From positions 1 through 42,397 of the forward strand of contig CAMNFQ010000006.1 in the NCBI GenBank assembly GCA_946537295.1: a DNA stretch of 42,397 nt. Reading direction: 5' to 3'. The position numbers and the translations under genes were made by a program. The DNA comes from an uncultured Bacillota bacterium (GTDB lineage: Bacteria > Bacillota_I > Bacilli_A > Erysipelotrichales > Erysipelotrichaceae). Positions 27,045 to 36,581 of the stretch are shown one piece after another; the stretch's first letter is position 1; the number at the start of each line of letters is the position of its first letter. A model generated the notes under the pieces. That model was not told the origin of the DNA and did no database searches. It saw only the letters and a program-made list of their open reading frames with translations.

Positions 27045-27968
27045 ATGAACAAAATGCGGATCCTGAAACTGATCGATATCTTACGCAATATGTCTGATAT
27101 GGATCATAAACTCAGTCTTAGTGAAATTGCTTCATTACTGGAACAGGAAGGTGTCAGAGTATCTGATCGTAAGACACTTTATGATGATCTACAAACACTT
27201 GATGAATATGGATACGAGACCGAATATGATAAAGGATATTATCTTTCTGAAGCCCCTTTTTCAATTTCCGAAATAAAAATAATCATTGATTCACTCAATT
27301 CCTTAAAAAACCTGGATGAGTCCTTTCTTAATGAACTCAAAAGAAAACTCTATTCTTTTATTTCAACCTATGAAACAAAGGAACTTAAAAAACTTGAATA
27401 TCGTGGTAAACATAAAGATACCCGGTTCATCAATCGTCTGGAAGATGCCTTGCAGGCAATTATAAGCAACAGGGCACTGATCATACAACGCAAAAACAAC
27501 AAGGATAGTGAAACAATCTTCCCGGTCTTTCTTTATCGACAGAATGATTACTATTATCTTTACTATCACTATGAATCACATGATAAGATCTATCATGCCC
27601 GTTTTGACAACATAACTTCCATGAAACTTACTGATAAGGAAAACGACATCACCATTACAAAGCAGCAGATAATCTCAAATATCGAAGAATCAACTAACGC
27701 GTTTTATTCTGCTAAAGCCAAACTTATCAGAATTGATATCATTCAAGACAGTGAGTATCTTCGTTCAAGACTGAATGATGATTTTGTGAATATCGTATTT
27801 GGTAAAACCAGTTTCTCTTTAAAAGCCAGTATCAGTGATGTCCTATTTGCCAAACTTGCTTCATATGGTGATCAAATAAAAATCAGCGATCCTAAGATCG
27901 CTGATCAGTATATTTCATTTCTCAATAAAATCATTATTCGTAATACTGCGGACCATAATAGTAACTGA
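27045..27968 (+). CDS. HTH/WYL-domain transcriptional regulator
   Basis: 307 aa; N-terminal HTH (LSLSEIASLLEQEGVRVSDRKTLYDDLQTLDEYGYE), WYL-like ligand-binding region. Confidence 0.85.
   Translation: MNKMRILKLIDILRNMSDMDHKLSLSEIASLLEQEGVRVSDRKTLYDDLQTLDEYGYETEYDKGYYLSEAPFSISEIKIIIDSLNSLKNLDESFLNELKRKLYSFISTYETKELKKLEYRGKHKDTRFINRLEDALQAIISNRALIIQRKNNKDSETIFPVFLYRQNDYYYLYYHYESHDKIYHARFDNITSMKLTDKENDITITKQQIISNIEESTNAFYSAKAKLIRIDIIQDSEYLRSRLNDDFVNIVFGKTSFSLKASISDVLFAKLASYGDQIKISDPKIADQYISFLNKIIIRNTADHNSN
27872..27905 (-). terminator. Terminator of the polysaccharide deacetylase gene, inside the WYL regulator CDS
   Basis: Minus strand: ATCAGCGATC-TTAG-GATCGCTGAT then TTTTATTT; perfect 10-bp stem. 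Confidence 0.65.
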
Positions 27969-29220
27969 TCTGATCTGCTTCAATATTCAGATATTTCAGC
28001 ATTTCCGATACCGTAACCAGCTGACAACCCTTGTTGATCAGATATGGAAGTACCTTTTTTAGTCCCTCATACGTAGTGTTATAGATATCATGAAACAGAA
28101 TGATATCACCTGACTCATAGTCATATTTGCTGACCTGATTAAAAATAGCTTCCGGATCCATGGAATCCCAATCTTGCGAATCAACATCCCATAAGATGGC
28201 TGGTACTGGTGAAACTTCATTGGCTGTCTGAGTAAGTACACCTTCAACTGGTCGATAAGTCTTCATCTCATAACCCATAAAATCTTTAAGATAGGCGATC
28301 GGACCATTTATAACGTTATAGACACTTTCCTTACCGGAATAGCCATCGAGACTGTAATCGTGTGATTGCAGATGAGAACCATATTCGTTGCCATTATTGA
28401 TTGAACGTTTCAACATGCCGTAAAGCTGATAATCAGTCCACATATCTCTTTCTTCCAGATTGTTACCGATCAGATAGAATGTCGCAGTAGCATCGTATTC
28501 ATAAAGCAGATCAATGATCTTTTCACAGCTTGTTGTGCCTGGTTCTTCCCAGAGTTTTGGTCCGTCATCAAATGTCAGACAGATCACCGGATGATCAGGA
28601 TCAAGATAGACCGGTTTGGAATAGAGTTCATTAGGAAAACCAAAATCCATTCCAATCTCTTTCTGAACATATTTTAATGGAATTAATACATCCATTTCAT
28701 ATTGTGGCACATGACATTTAAGTGATTCCCCTTCAATATCAAAACTGACTGAAGAAAAATCGATATTTTCATATTTCAGTTCCCTGATAAAATCAGCGTT
28801 GTAATACTTATCAGGCATCTGTTTTTTGAAAGTATAACGGATATAGTCGACGATCATCTTCTTGCCATTATCTGATATTTCTTTGACAACAAGCGGTTCA
28901 AACTGCTTATCGGTGAAATATCTAAAATCGCCACCATAATTGACTAGATAGTAATCACCATATGGTACTAAGGTATAATCGTAGATCCGATCATCTTTGA
29001 CACCTTTACAAAGCTCTTTAGCTTTACTAAAACCTGTCTTGGAATCAGGATAGAAAGCCAGACAATGTCTTGTTGCATATTTTTTCGCATCATCATGAAT
29101 TGATTTTTTACCAATAAAAGAAAAATTGGTGCTCAGTAACAGTACTCCTGCCAAAATCAGGGCAGACAAGACTGCGATCATGATGAATGAGTGGTTTTTT
29201 CTTCTTGAATTCTTGACCAT
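27934..29220 (-). CDS. Polysaccharide deacetylase family protein (membrane-anchored)
   Basis: N-terminal TM, LTFDDGP (NodB motif 1), GSHLQSHDYS (H-x3-H), IILFHDIY. Confidence 0.9.
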   Translation of the reverse strand: MVKNSRRKNHSFIMIAVLSALILAGVLLLSTNFSFIGKKSIHDDAKKYATRHCLAFYPDSKTGFSKAKELCKGVKDDRIYDYTLVPYGDYYLVNYGGDFRYFTDKQFEPLVVKEISDNGKKMIVDYIRYTFKKQMPDKYYNADFIRELKYENIDFSSVSFDIEGESLKCHVPQYEMDVLIPLKYVQKEIGMDFGFPNELYSKPVYLDPDHPVICLTFDDGPKLWEEPGTTSCEKIIDLLYEYDATATFYLIGNNLEERDMWTDYQLYGMLKRSINNGNEYGSHLQSHDYSLDGYSGKESVYNVINGPIAYLKDFMGYEMKTYRPVEGVLTQTANEVSPVPAILWDVDSQDWDSMDPEAIFNQVSKYDYESGDIILFHDIYNTTYEGLKKVLPYLINKGCQLVTVSEMLKYLNIEADQISYYYGPQYYE

Positions 29221-29228
29221 CTAATTCA

Positions 29229-29996
29229 TTATAGTACATTATCAGTTAATTTGTTTGCGATGAATGAGCAGATAAAATCGATCAGTAAGATCAGAAACAA
29301 TGCAATCAGAGAATAGGCAAAAATCGGTACCATATTACTTGGATCGTTGGCTCTGGCAGCTAATAGTGCAGAACCCAGTCCGGCACTGCTGGCCCCGGTT
29401 ATTACTTCTGCCATGATCTCGATCTTGAATGAAAGAGAAAAACTGTTTGCCATAGCCACAACGATATATGGAACAGCTAAAGGAAGCCTTACTCTGATAT
29501 TTGAGCGAAGTAGATCAGCTCCATCAACCAACAGTGCTCCTTTGATGCTTTTTGAGATATTTCTGATACCCGCTACCACGCCTTCATAGATTATCGGAAA
29601 TGATATGACAATAACAAGAAGTACAGGCGCGTTACGAAAACCTGCCAAGGCAATAAACAGATAGATCAAGGAAGCAGTCGGAATTGCCCGTAAGACAGTA
29701 ACAGTCGGCTTCATGAGCTGCTCAAATACTTCAAAGTTTCCAGCTATAACTCCTAATAACAGCGCTATTACAAACGAGATCGCATAGCCACATAAAGCTT
29801 TTAAAAACGTGGCTCTGATGCATCGGTATGTATACTCTCTTGTCAAGAGTTTTAAAGCGTATTGCAAGCTTACATACGGACCAGGAAAGATCATCTTCTG
29901 CTGATCAATGATCATAGCTAAAACTTGCCAAAAAACGACAAACAGTATAATTCCAAGCAGATAATAGATTTTTTTATTTGATATAGATCTCTTCAC
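29229..29996 (-). CDS. ABC transporter permease (SsuC/TauC-like)
   Basis: 255 aa; BPD-transp-type permease, GADLLRSNIRVRLPLAVPYIVVAM EAA-like loop. Confidence 0.88.
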   Translation of the reverse strand: MKRSISNKKIYYLLGIILFVVFWQVLAMIIDQQKMIFPGPYVSLQYALKLLTREYTYRCIRATFLKALCGYAISFVIALLLGVIAGNFEVFEQLMKPTVTVLRAIPTASLIYLFIALAGFRNAPVLLVIVISFPIIYEGVVAGIRNISKSIKGALLVDGADLLRSNIRVRLPLAVPYIVVAMANSFSLSFKIEIMAEVITGASSAGLGSALLAARANDPSNMVPIFAYSLIALFLILLIDFICSFIANKLTDNVL

Positions 29997-30945
29997 TTGT
30001 TTCAGTTAAACCTAAGACCTTTACAAAAGCATCAATATCCTTCTTGATATCAATCGCTTTCTTATAGCCTAAGCCCATAGCGTTATTGCCTAAAGCATTC
30101 TTCTTATTAAAGACATTCACAACCAGATCAGGATTAAAACCATACTGAGCTGTAGCTTCATCACCTTCAAAAACGCTCAATCCCTGTGCGATCAGACTTG
30201 GATCATTAATTGCAGCATTTATGGAACTTTCAAGTCTTTCAAGGAAAGCATACATGCACTCTTTTGCGACATCGCCCTTGATAAAGACAGCAGCCTGAAT
30301 CATATCAAGACCACTCAGATCCTTGTATTCCTTCTGAATATCACCATAGACACTGGCTTTTTCATTTTTCTTTAAAGCACCTGTCAGAGCTGGTTCAGCT
30401 ACAAAGACATAGTCTACTTCATTACCTTCCAGATCTTTGCCAGAAGCAAGAGCAGCTGCAGCCATCTGAGCATCAGCAACATAGATCAGTTCTTCATCGT
30501 AATCAGTGCCATAGATATAATGGAAGATCTTGCCTGGCAAGGCGTTTTCATTTCCAAACAGAACAACGCTATCACCTTTATCCATAACAGCATTATCATC
30601 ATTACCAGTAGCTGCCAGATAGAAATTACCAAAAGTGATGACAGCACCAAGAAGATATGGTGCATTGTTTTCAATAGCTTTCAAACCACTGGAAATATCA
30701 ACAACAATGACATCAGGTGACTGTTCACCAGTACTCCATAAGGCAGGTATCGCATCAGCTGTAACTCTTGTGTAGTTCTCGTTTTCGATCTGATCATAGA
30801 AAGCCAGGACCGGTGCACCCTTAGGTGTAACGATCTTCATAGAAGCAAGTCCTGCTTCTACATCGTATTCTTCTTCCTGAACCGGTTTATTTCCACAGGA
30901 ACAAAGTAACAGTAATAAACATAAAACAGATAATAATTTTTTCAT
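29974..30945 (-). CDS. ABC transporter substrate-binding lipoprotein
   Basis: Start trimmed to MKKLLSVLCLLLLLCSCGNKPVQ (lipobox LCSC); overlaps the permease. Confidence 0.87.
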   Translation of the reverse strand: MKKLLSVLCLLLLLCSCGNKPVQEEEYDVEAGLASMKIVTPKGAPVLAFYDQIENENYTRVTADAIPALWSTGEQSPDVIVVDISSGLKAIENNAPYLLGAVITFGNFYLAATGNDDNAVMDKGDSVVLFGNENALPGKIFHYIYGTDYDEELIYVADAQMAAAALASGKDLEGNEVDYVFVAEPALTGALKKNEKASVYGDIQKEYKDLSGLDMIQAAVFIKGDVAKECMYAFLERLESSINAAINDPSLIAQGLSVFEGDEATAQYGFNPDLVVNVFNKKNALGNNAMGLGYKKAIDIKKDIDAFVKVLGLTETSEEIYIK

Positions 30946-30994
30946 TTTATTAAACCTCGCATCAAAAATTATATATAATAATCTTGCCAAATAA

Positions 30995-31010
30995 TGTGAT
31001 TTGGATCACA
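30995..31010. promoter_or_regulatory. Crp/Fnr-type operator, perfect TGTGA-N6-TCACA
   Basis: TGTGATTTGGATCACA, 3 nt upstream of ATG 31014 of the Crp/Fnr gene and between divergent genes. Confidence 0.75.
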
Positions 31011-31013
31011 CAT

Positions 31014-31595
31014 ATGAATCTTACGGATCTGTTGAAGGAAAACGAAAGAAAATATCTCATAAACAAGTCACTATCTAAAGGTGAGATCCTTTTTCATGAA
31101 AATGATGTCTGTAAGTCCCTAGGTATCGTCACAAAGGGACAGCTTAAGATCACTACTTTTCTGGAAAATGGCAAGGAAATCATCTATCGTGATCTGAAGA
31201 AAGATGATGTTTTTGGCAATAACCTGCTTTTTTCTTCTGAACCACTCTACAAAGGCGATATCATCGCCGTTAATGAAGCCTCTGTTTTTCTGATCTTTCA
31301 TGATGATCTGCTCAAGATCCTTGAAGAGAATCTCCCTTTCCTAACAGAATATCTGAAGATCCAGTCTGATTCGACCAAAAAGCTTAACAGCAGGATCAAA
31401 CTGCTTTCTTTCGCTAATGCCAGGGAAAGACTGATCTATTATTTTCATGAATGTAAGAATACGATCGAATATGAAACTATAAGTGAACTAGCAGACAGAC
31501 TGTTCCTGACTCGGGAAACACTTTCCCGACTGATCAGTAAAATGGAAAAAGAAAATAGCATAATTAGAACAGATAAGACAATAAGATTGCTATAA
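31014..31595 (+). CDS. Crp/Fnr-family transcriptional regulator
   Basis: Cyclic-nucleotide-binding-like fold, HTH ISELADRLFLTRETLSRLISKMEKE. Start could be 30984, but 31014 (MNLTDLLKENE) fits the family better. Confidence 0.9.
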   Translation: MNLTDLLKENERKYLINKSLSKGEILFHENDVCKSLGIVTKGQLKITTFLENGKEIIYRDLKKDDVFGNNLLFSSEPLYKGDIIAVNEASVFLIFHDDLLKILEENLPFLTEYLKIQSDSTKKLNSRIKLLSFANARERLIYYFHECKNTIEYETISELADRLFLTRETLSRLISKMEKENSIIRTDKTIRLL

Positions 31596-31616
31596 TATAG
31601 GATGAGGTGAATAACT

Positions 31617-32645
31617 ATGTATTCTTTTGCGAATGACTATTCTGAGGGTGCCTGCCCTAAAGTATTAAAAGCCCTGATTGAAACAAACGATGTTCAGGAA
31701 GCCGGTTATGGCCTTGATGATTTTTCACTTGAAACATCAAACATCATTAAAAATATTCTGGAAAACCGTAATGTTGATGTTCATTTCATCACAGGAGGTA
31801 CTCCATGTAATATCCTGGCGATAAGTCTATTAAAAAGCTATGAAGCAGTCATCGCTGCCGAGACCGGACATATCAATGTTCACGAAACCGGTGCGATCGA
31901 AGCAACAGGTCACAAGATCCTGACTGTAAAAGGCAGATATGGAAAGCTTAATTCCAACGATATCATCAGAGTCGTTCATCAGCATGGTGACGAACATATG
32001 GTAAAACCTAAGATGGTATTTATCTCTAACGCAACAGAATTCGGTACGATCTATACCAAAGAAGAACTCAAGGATCTCTATAAGACCTGTAAAGAGCTCA
32101 ATCTCTATCTCTATCTTGATGGTGCCAGAATCAGCAATGCCCTGGTAGCTACCGGAAACGATATGACACTTAAGGATATTTGTGAATATACTGATATGTT
32201 CTATATTGGTGGAACAAAGAATGGTGCCCTTATTGGTGAAGCGATGGTTATCAAGAATGATGAACTCAAACCGGAGTTCAGATATACCATGAAACAGCAT
32301 GGAGCAATGCTTGCCAAAGGAAGACTAATATCTGTGCAATTCAAGGCGCTGCTAGAAAATGAACTGTATCTGGAAAATGCCAGAAATGCCAACATCATGG
32401 CTCAGGCGCTTAAATATATCTTCAAGCAGCATGGCATTCCAATGTATATCGATTCACAAACCAATCAGATCTTCCCTGTTATAAGCAACAAGCTATTGGA
32501 AAAGATAAAAACCAAATATCTGGTAACTGAATGGGGTAAATATGATGATGAAAGAACAATAGTCAGATTTGCCTGTTCCTGGGCTACCAAAAAGGAAGAT
32601 CTCGAAGAATTCTTCGATGATCTGGTTCACTTTACTGAGAAATAA
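31617..32645 (+). CDS. Low-specificity L-threonine aldolase / beta-eliminating lyase family
   Basis: 342 aa PLP fold type I; ETGHINVHETGAIEATGHKI, YLDGARISNAL, GGTKNGAL (PLP Lys). Confidence 0.9.
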   Translation: MYSFANDYSEGACPKVLKALIETNDVQEAGYGLDDFSLETSNIIKNILENRNVDVHFITGGTPCNILAISLLKSYEAVIAAETGHINVHETGAIEATGHKILTVKGRYGKLNSNDIIRVVHQHGDEHMVKPKMVFISNATEFGTIYTKEELKDLYKTCKELNLYLYLDGARISNALVATGNDMTLKDICEYTDMFYIGGTKNGALIGEAMVIKNDELKPEFRYTMKQHGAMLAKGRLISVQFKALLENELYLENARNANIMAQALKYIFKQHGIPMYIDSQTNQIFPVISNKLLEKIKTKYLVTEWGKYDDERTIVRFACSWATKKEDLEEFFDDLVHFTEK

Positions 32646-32646
32646 C

Positions 32647-32675
32647 AAAAATGCTTCAAAAATGAAGCATTTTTT
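32647..32675. terminator. Bidirectional terminator
   Basis: AAAAATGCTTC-aaaaat-GAAGCATTTTTT between convergent genes. Confidence 0.8.
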
Positions 32676-33648
32676 ATTTTAGTCTGAATCTTATCTTTCC
32701 CTTGCCATCATTATATTCAACATCGATCAGGGCCCCATTTATCAGTGTCATGGATGGATCAGTATGACCTATATCCATTTCACAGATATGAGGGATCTGA
32801 CCTAAAGCCTTATCAAGTGCTTTTTCATAGTTTAGTTTTTCATCTTCTACTCTTGGAAATGCCGGTCTGCCAACTAATACACCCTTGCAATGCCTGAACC
32901 ATCCGGCATTTTTAAACTGCAATAAGGTGATATAGAAATCATAGGCCGACATATTGAAGATATCAAAATACCAGACGATGCCATCATTCCTATAACGTTC
33001 TATAAAACTGTTTGTATAATCAAAATCTGTACCAATAAGCTTATCGATCACTTCAATACAACCACCTATCAGTCTGCCTGAGATATTCTGTTGCTTTTTA
33101 CTTAGCCACCTGACTGGTTCATACACTGTCTCTTCATTGATACTGTTAATAAAGGAAACATATTTCTGATACGATTTCTGGACACGTAGATCACCTTTCA
33201 GATAGGAGAAAAACATCTTATCTGGTTTAGGATTATCAGAGTTGTAGCTGGCGTTATGGCCATACAGTGTTGCGATATCAAGTTTAGTTGTAACCGTGAA
33301 AAGGATATTGGTAGGATCAGACATGCCTGATATCCATTTCGGATTCTGATCAATAAGATCAAAATCAACATATGGCATCATTTCCAGCATGAAATCTCCT
33401 CCACTGGCACACAAAAGCATGTCAACATCCTTATCAGATATCGTTTCATTGAACTCAGCGCCTCTTTTTCTGGCCGTGGCTGACCTGACATTATTCACCC
33501 TGACTGAAGCACTTTCCTTGATCTTGTATCCTTCTTCTTGCAGTTTACTTAAAAAGAAATCATAGCGTTCCAGTTTTCTGCCTACTCCGGCACTTGGCGC
33601 ACATATGCCAATCGTATCGCCCTGTTTTAAAAATTTTGGATATCTCAT
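32674..33648 (-). CDS. S66-family peptidase (LD-carboxypeptidase/MccF-like)
   Basis: GDTIGICAPSAGV, ISGMSDPT (Ser nucleophile), GHTDPSMTLINGA (His). Confidence 0.88.
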   Translation of the reverse strand: MRYPKFLKQGDTIGICAPSAGVGRKLERYDFFLSKLQEEGYKIKESASVRVNNVRSATARKRGAEFNETISDKDVDMLLCASGGDFMLEMMPYVDFDLIDQNPKWISGMSDPTNILFTVTTKLDIATLYGHNASYNSDNPKPDKMFFSYLKGDLRVQKSYQKYVSFINSINEETVYEPVRWLSKKQQNISGRLIGGCIEVIDKLIGTDFDYTNSFIERYRNDGIVWYFDIFNMSAYDFYITLLQFKNAGWFRHCKGVLVGRPAFPRVEDEKLNYEKALDKALGQIPHICEMDIGHTDPSMTLINGALIDVEYNDGKGKIRFRLK

Positions 33649-33765
33649 ATCTAAATTATAACCTAATGATTACGACGTAAAATTTTACATGAAAAAAATT
33701 GCATAATCATGAAAATTGTTTTAAGATTAAATTGCATATAGTTTTTTTGCTAGTAAAGGGGAATT

Positions 33766-33963
33766 ATGACAGGTAAGGTTAAGTGGTTTAACGCCACCAA
33801 GGGTTATGGCTTTATCACTGGAGATGACGGCAAAGAAGTATTCGTACATTTCTCAGCTATTCAGGTAGATGGATTTAAAACGTTAGATGAAGGTCAAGCC
33901 GTTGAGTATGACGTAAACGAGGGCGAAAAAGGTCCTCAGGCTTCTAATGTTAAGAAGATTTAA
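33766..33963 (+). CDS. cspA: Cold shock protein
   Basis: 65 aa [32 protein letters not shown]... (RNP1/RNP2). Confidence 0.97.
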   Translation: MTGKVKWFNATKGYGFITGDDGKEVFVHFSAIQVDGFKTLDEGQAVEYDVNEGEKGPQASNVKKI

Positions 33964-33980
33964 TATATTCACAAGCCAAA

Positions 33981-34004
33981 AAAAGAGCTCGTAAGAGCTC
34001 TTTT
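33981..34004. terminator. Bidirectional terminator between cspA and clpB
   Basis: AAAAGAGCTC-GTAA-GAGCTCTTTT. Confidence 0.8.
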
Positions 34005-34012
34005 GTTTTGCT

Positions 34013-36568
34013 TTAGTCTATTTTTCTGATGACATAATCATCATTTTCAACATCGACCAGGATCTTTTTGGTTCCATAGTTTTCCAGCAGATACTTAGCT
34101 ATCTTTGATTCAATAGCTCGCTGAATATGACGTTTCATTGGTCTTGCACCATAAGTCTCATCAAAGCCAAGTTCAACGATCTTAGCCATGGCAGCATCAG
34201 ATACTTCCAGTGTCACATCTGATTCTTTAAGACGATCCGCAAGGATATTGAGGAACTTCTTGGCAACTTTTTCAATCATCTTCTGATCAAGTGGATTGAA
34301 GACGATTATTTCATCAACACGGTTAATGAATTCCGGTTTGAATGTCGCCTTGACGATTTCTTCATATTCCTTCTGTTTCTTTTCTTCATCCTTTTCAAAG
34401 GCGTATTGCGAACCCAGATTGGAAGTCATGATGATGATCGTGTTCTTGAAATCGACAGTTACACCTTTAGAATCAGTGATTCTTCCATCATCCAGAATCT
34501 GTAAGAGAATATTGAAGACATCCGGATGAGCCTTTTCGATTTCATCGAGTAAGACAATAGAGTATGGTTTTCTTCTTACTGCCTCAGTTAGCTGTCCACC
34601 CTCTTCATATCCGACATATCCTGGAGGAGCACCAATAAGTCTGGAAACAGAAAACTTTTCCATATATTCAGACATATCGATTCTGACGATCTTGGATTCA
34701 TCATCAAAAAGCTGTTCAGCTAAAGCCTTTGCTACCTCTGTTTTACCGACACCTGTTGGGCCAAGGAACATGAATGAACCTATTGGTCTGTTGGTATCAG
34801 AAACCTGAGCCTTAGACCTTAAAATTGCGTCAGAGACAAGTTCTAGAGCCTTATCCTGTCCGATAACTCTTAATGAGAGTTTATCTTTGAGCTGTAAGAG
34901 TTTTTCTCTTTCTGATGACATCAGTTTTGAAACATCAATATGTGTCCATTTCGCAACGACCTTAGCGATCGATTCCTCATCTACAACTTCTGAAAGCATT
35001 CTGCCATCTTTATCTTCCTGAGAAAGTTCATTGATAGTCTTTTCCAGATTTGGGATCGTCTCATATTGTAGTTTCGAAGCCTTTTCATAATCAGCGCTGT
35101 TTTGGGCTTCAGACATTTCCAGTTTAGCCTTTTCCAGCTGCTCCTTGACTTCCTTAACTTTTGTAAGATCATCCTTTTCCTTTACCCATCTGGCTTCAAG
35201 GATCTTCTGTTTTTCCTTGAGTTCTTCAAGTTCCTTCTCAAGTTCTTCCAGACGCTTCTTAGCCTTCTCGTCTTCTGTTTCTTTCTTTAAAGATATCCTT
35301 TCAATCTCAAGGGTATCGATCTTACGGGAAAGCTCATCAAGTTCCACCGGTTTGGAATCCATCTCTACCCTGGTTGAAGCACATGCTTCATCGATCAGGT
35401 CGATAGCCTTATCAGGTAAGAATCGATCAGAGATATATCTGTTGGATAATGTTGCCGCAGCAATTATCGCATCATCCTTGATCTTGACACCATGATGGGC
35501 TTCAAAACGATCTTTCAGACCTCTAAGGATCGAAATAGTATCTTCTACACTAGGTTCATCAACTGAAACTTTCTGAAATCTTCTTTCCAGAGCTGAATCC
35601 TTTTCAATATACTGACGGTATTCATTAAAGGTAGTGGCACCGATACATCTGAGTTCTCCTCTTGCCAGCATTGGCTTGAGCAGATTGGCAGCATCCATGG
35701 CACCCTCAGTTTTTCCTGCTCCGACCAGATTATGGATCTCATCGATAAACAGAATAATTCTGCCATTGGCATTTTCGATCTCTTTTAATACGGCTTTGAG
35801 TCTTTCTTCAAATTCACCACGGTATTTGGCACCGGCAATCAGTGAACCCATATCAAGTTCGATCAGATCCTTATCTTTTAATCCTAAAGGAACATCGTTA
35901 TTGAAGATACGCCAGGCAAGACCTTCTACGATCGCTGTCTTACCAGTTCCCGGTTCACCGATCAATACCGGATTATTTTTGGTCTTACGTGACAGTATTT
36001 CGATTACTCTACGTATTTCATCATCTCTGCCGATGACTGGATCGATTTTACCGTTCCTTACATCATCGACCAGATTACGTCCATACTTCTTCAATGGGTT
36101 GAGATTGTTTTCATCTTCTTTGTTTGCGATCATAGTTCCACCCCTTTCTAAACTGTATTTATCTTCGATATCGTTTCGGGAAAAACCACAATATTTGCGT
36201 AATTCTTCCGAAACTGCTGAATTATTGAACAGTGTTGCGATAAACATATCAAACATGGAGATATATTTATCTTTACGCTGTCTGGATTTCTTAAGCGCTT
36301 CATTATAGGAATTTGCCAGATATCTGTTAACTGTCGGATCCTGAGCGTTATCCGAAGCCGGCAGTTTTCCCAGATATTCATCATTGATACTGATCAGCTT
36401 ATTGACGTTGGTACGAAAACTGTTCAGTAATTCTACGATATCTTCCTGTTCCAGAAAACCGGCAAGCATATGTTCAGAACACAGTTCCGGATTATTGTTT
36501 TCCTTGCAGATGCTTAGAGCCTTCATTACAACATCCTGCAGTTTTTCTGTCATCATTTCAGGATTCAT
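34013..36568 (-). CDS. clpB: ATP-dependent disaggregase ClpB
   Basis: 851 aa; two AAA+ domains (GEPGTGKTAIVEGLA, GPTGVGKTEVAKALAEQLF) and coiled-coil M domain. Confidence 0.97.
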   Translation of the reverse strand: MNPEMMTEKLQDVVMKALSICKENNNPELCSEHMLAGFLEQEDIVELLNSFRTNVNKLISINDEYLGKLPASDNAQDPTVNRYLANSYNEALKKSRQRKDKYISMFDMFIATLFNNSAVSEELRKYCGFSRNDIEDKYSLERGGTMIANKEDENNLNPLKKYGRNLVDDVRNGKIDPVIGRDDEIRRVIEILSRKTKNNPVLIGEPGTGKTAIVEGLAWRIFNNDVPLGLKDKDLIELDMGSLIAGAKYRGEFEERLKAVLKEIENANGRIILFIDEIHNLVGAGKTEGAMDAANLLKPMLARGELRCIGATTFNEYRQYIEKDSALERRFQKVSVDEPSVEDTISILRGLKDRFEAHHGVKIKDDAIIAAATLSNRYISDRFLPDKAIDLIDEACASTRVEMDSKPVELDELSRKIDTLEIERISLKKETEDEKAKKRLEELEKELEELKEKQKILEARWVKEKDDLTKVKEVKEQLEKAKLEMSEAQNSADYEKASKLQYETIPNLEKTINELSQEDKDGRMLSEVVDEESIAKVVAKWTHIDVSKLMSSEREKLLQLKDKLSLRVIGQDKALELVSDAILRSKAQVSDTNRPIGSFMFLGPTGVGKTEVAKALAEQLFDDESKIVRIDMSEYMEKFSVSRLIGAPPGYVGYEEGGQLTEAVRRKPYSIVLLDEIEKAHPDVFNILLQILDDGRITDSKGVTVDFKNTIIIMTSNLGSQYAFEKDEEKKQKEYEEIVKATFKPEFINRVDEIIVFNPLDQKMIEKVAKKFLNILADRLKESDVTLEVSDAAMAKIVELGFDETYGARPMKRHIQRAIESKIAKYLLENYGTKKILVDVENDDYVIRKID

Positions 36569-36581
36569 ACTCTTTCCTCCT

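Noticed and set aside
32674-33648. MccF-like peptidase as a microcin-immunity/defence system
   Set aside because: No nucleotide-peptide biosynthesis genes nearby; a cell-wall recycling role is equally likely.
33670-33765. Palindrome GTAAAATTTTAC upstream of cspA
   Set aside because: Short AT-rich dyad easily expected by chance; no regulator link.
35634-36308. 224-aa plus-strand ORF
   Set aside because: Antisense to clpB; Ser/Leu-rich shadow translation with no recognisable domain.
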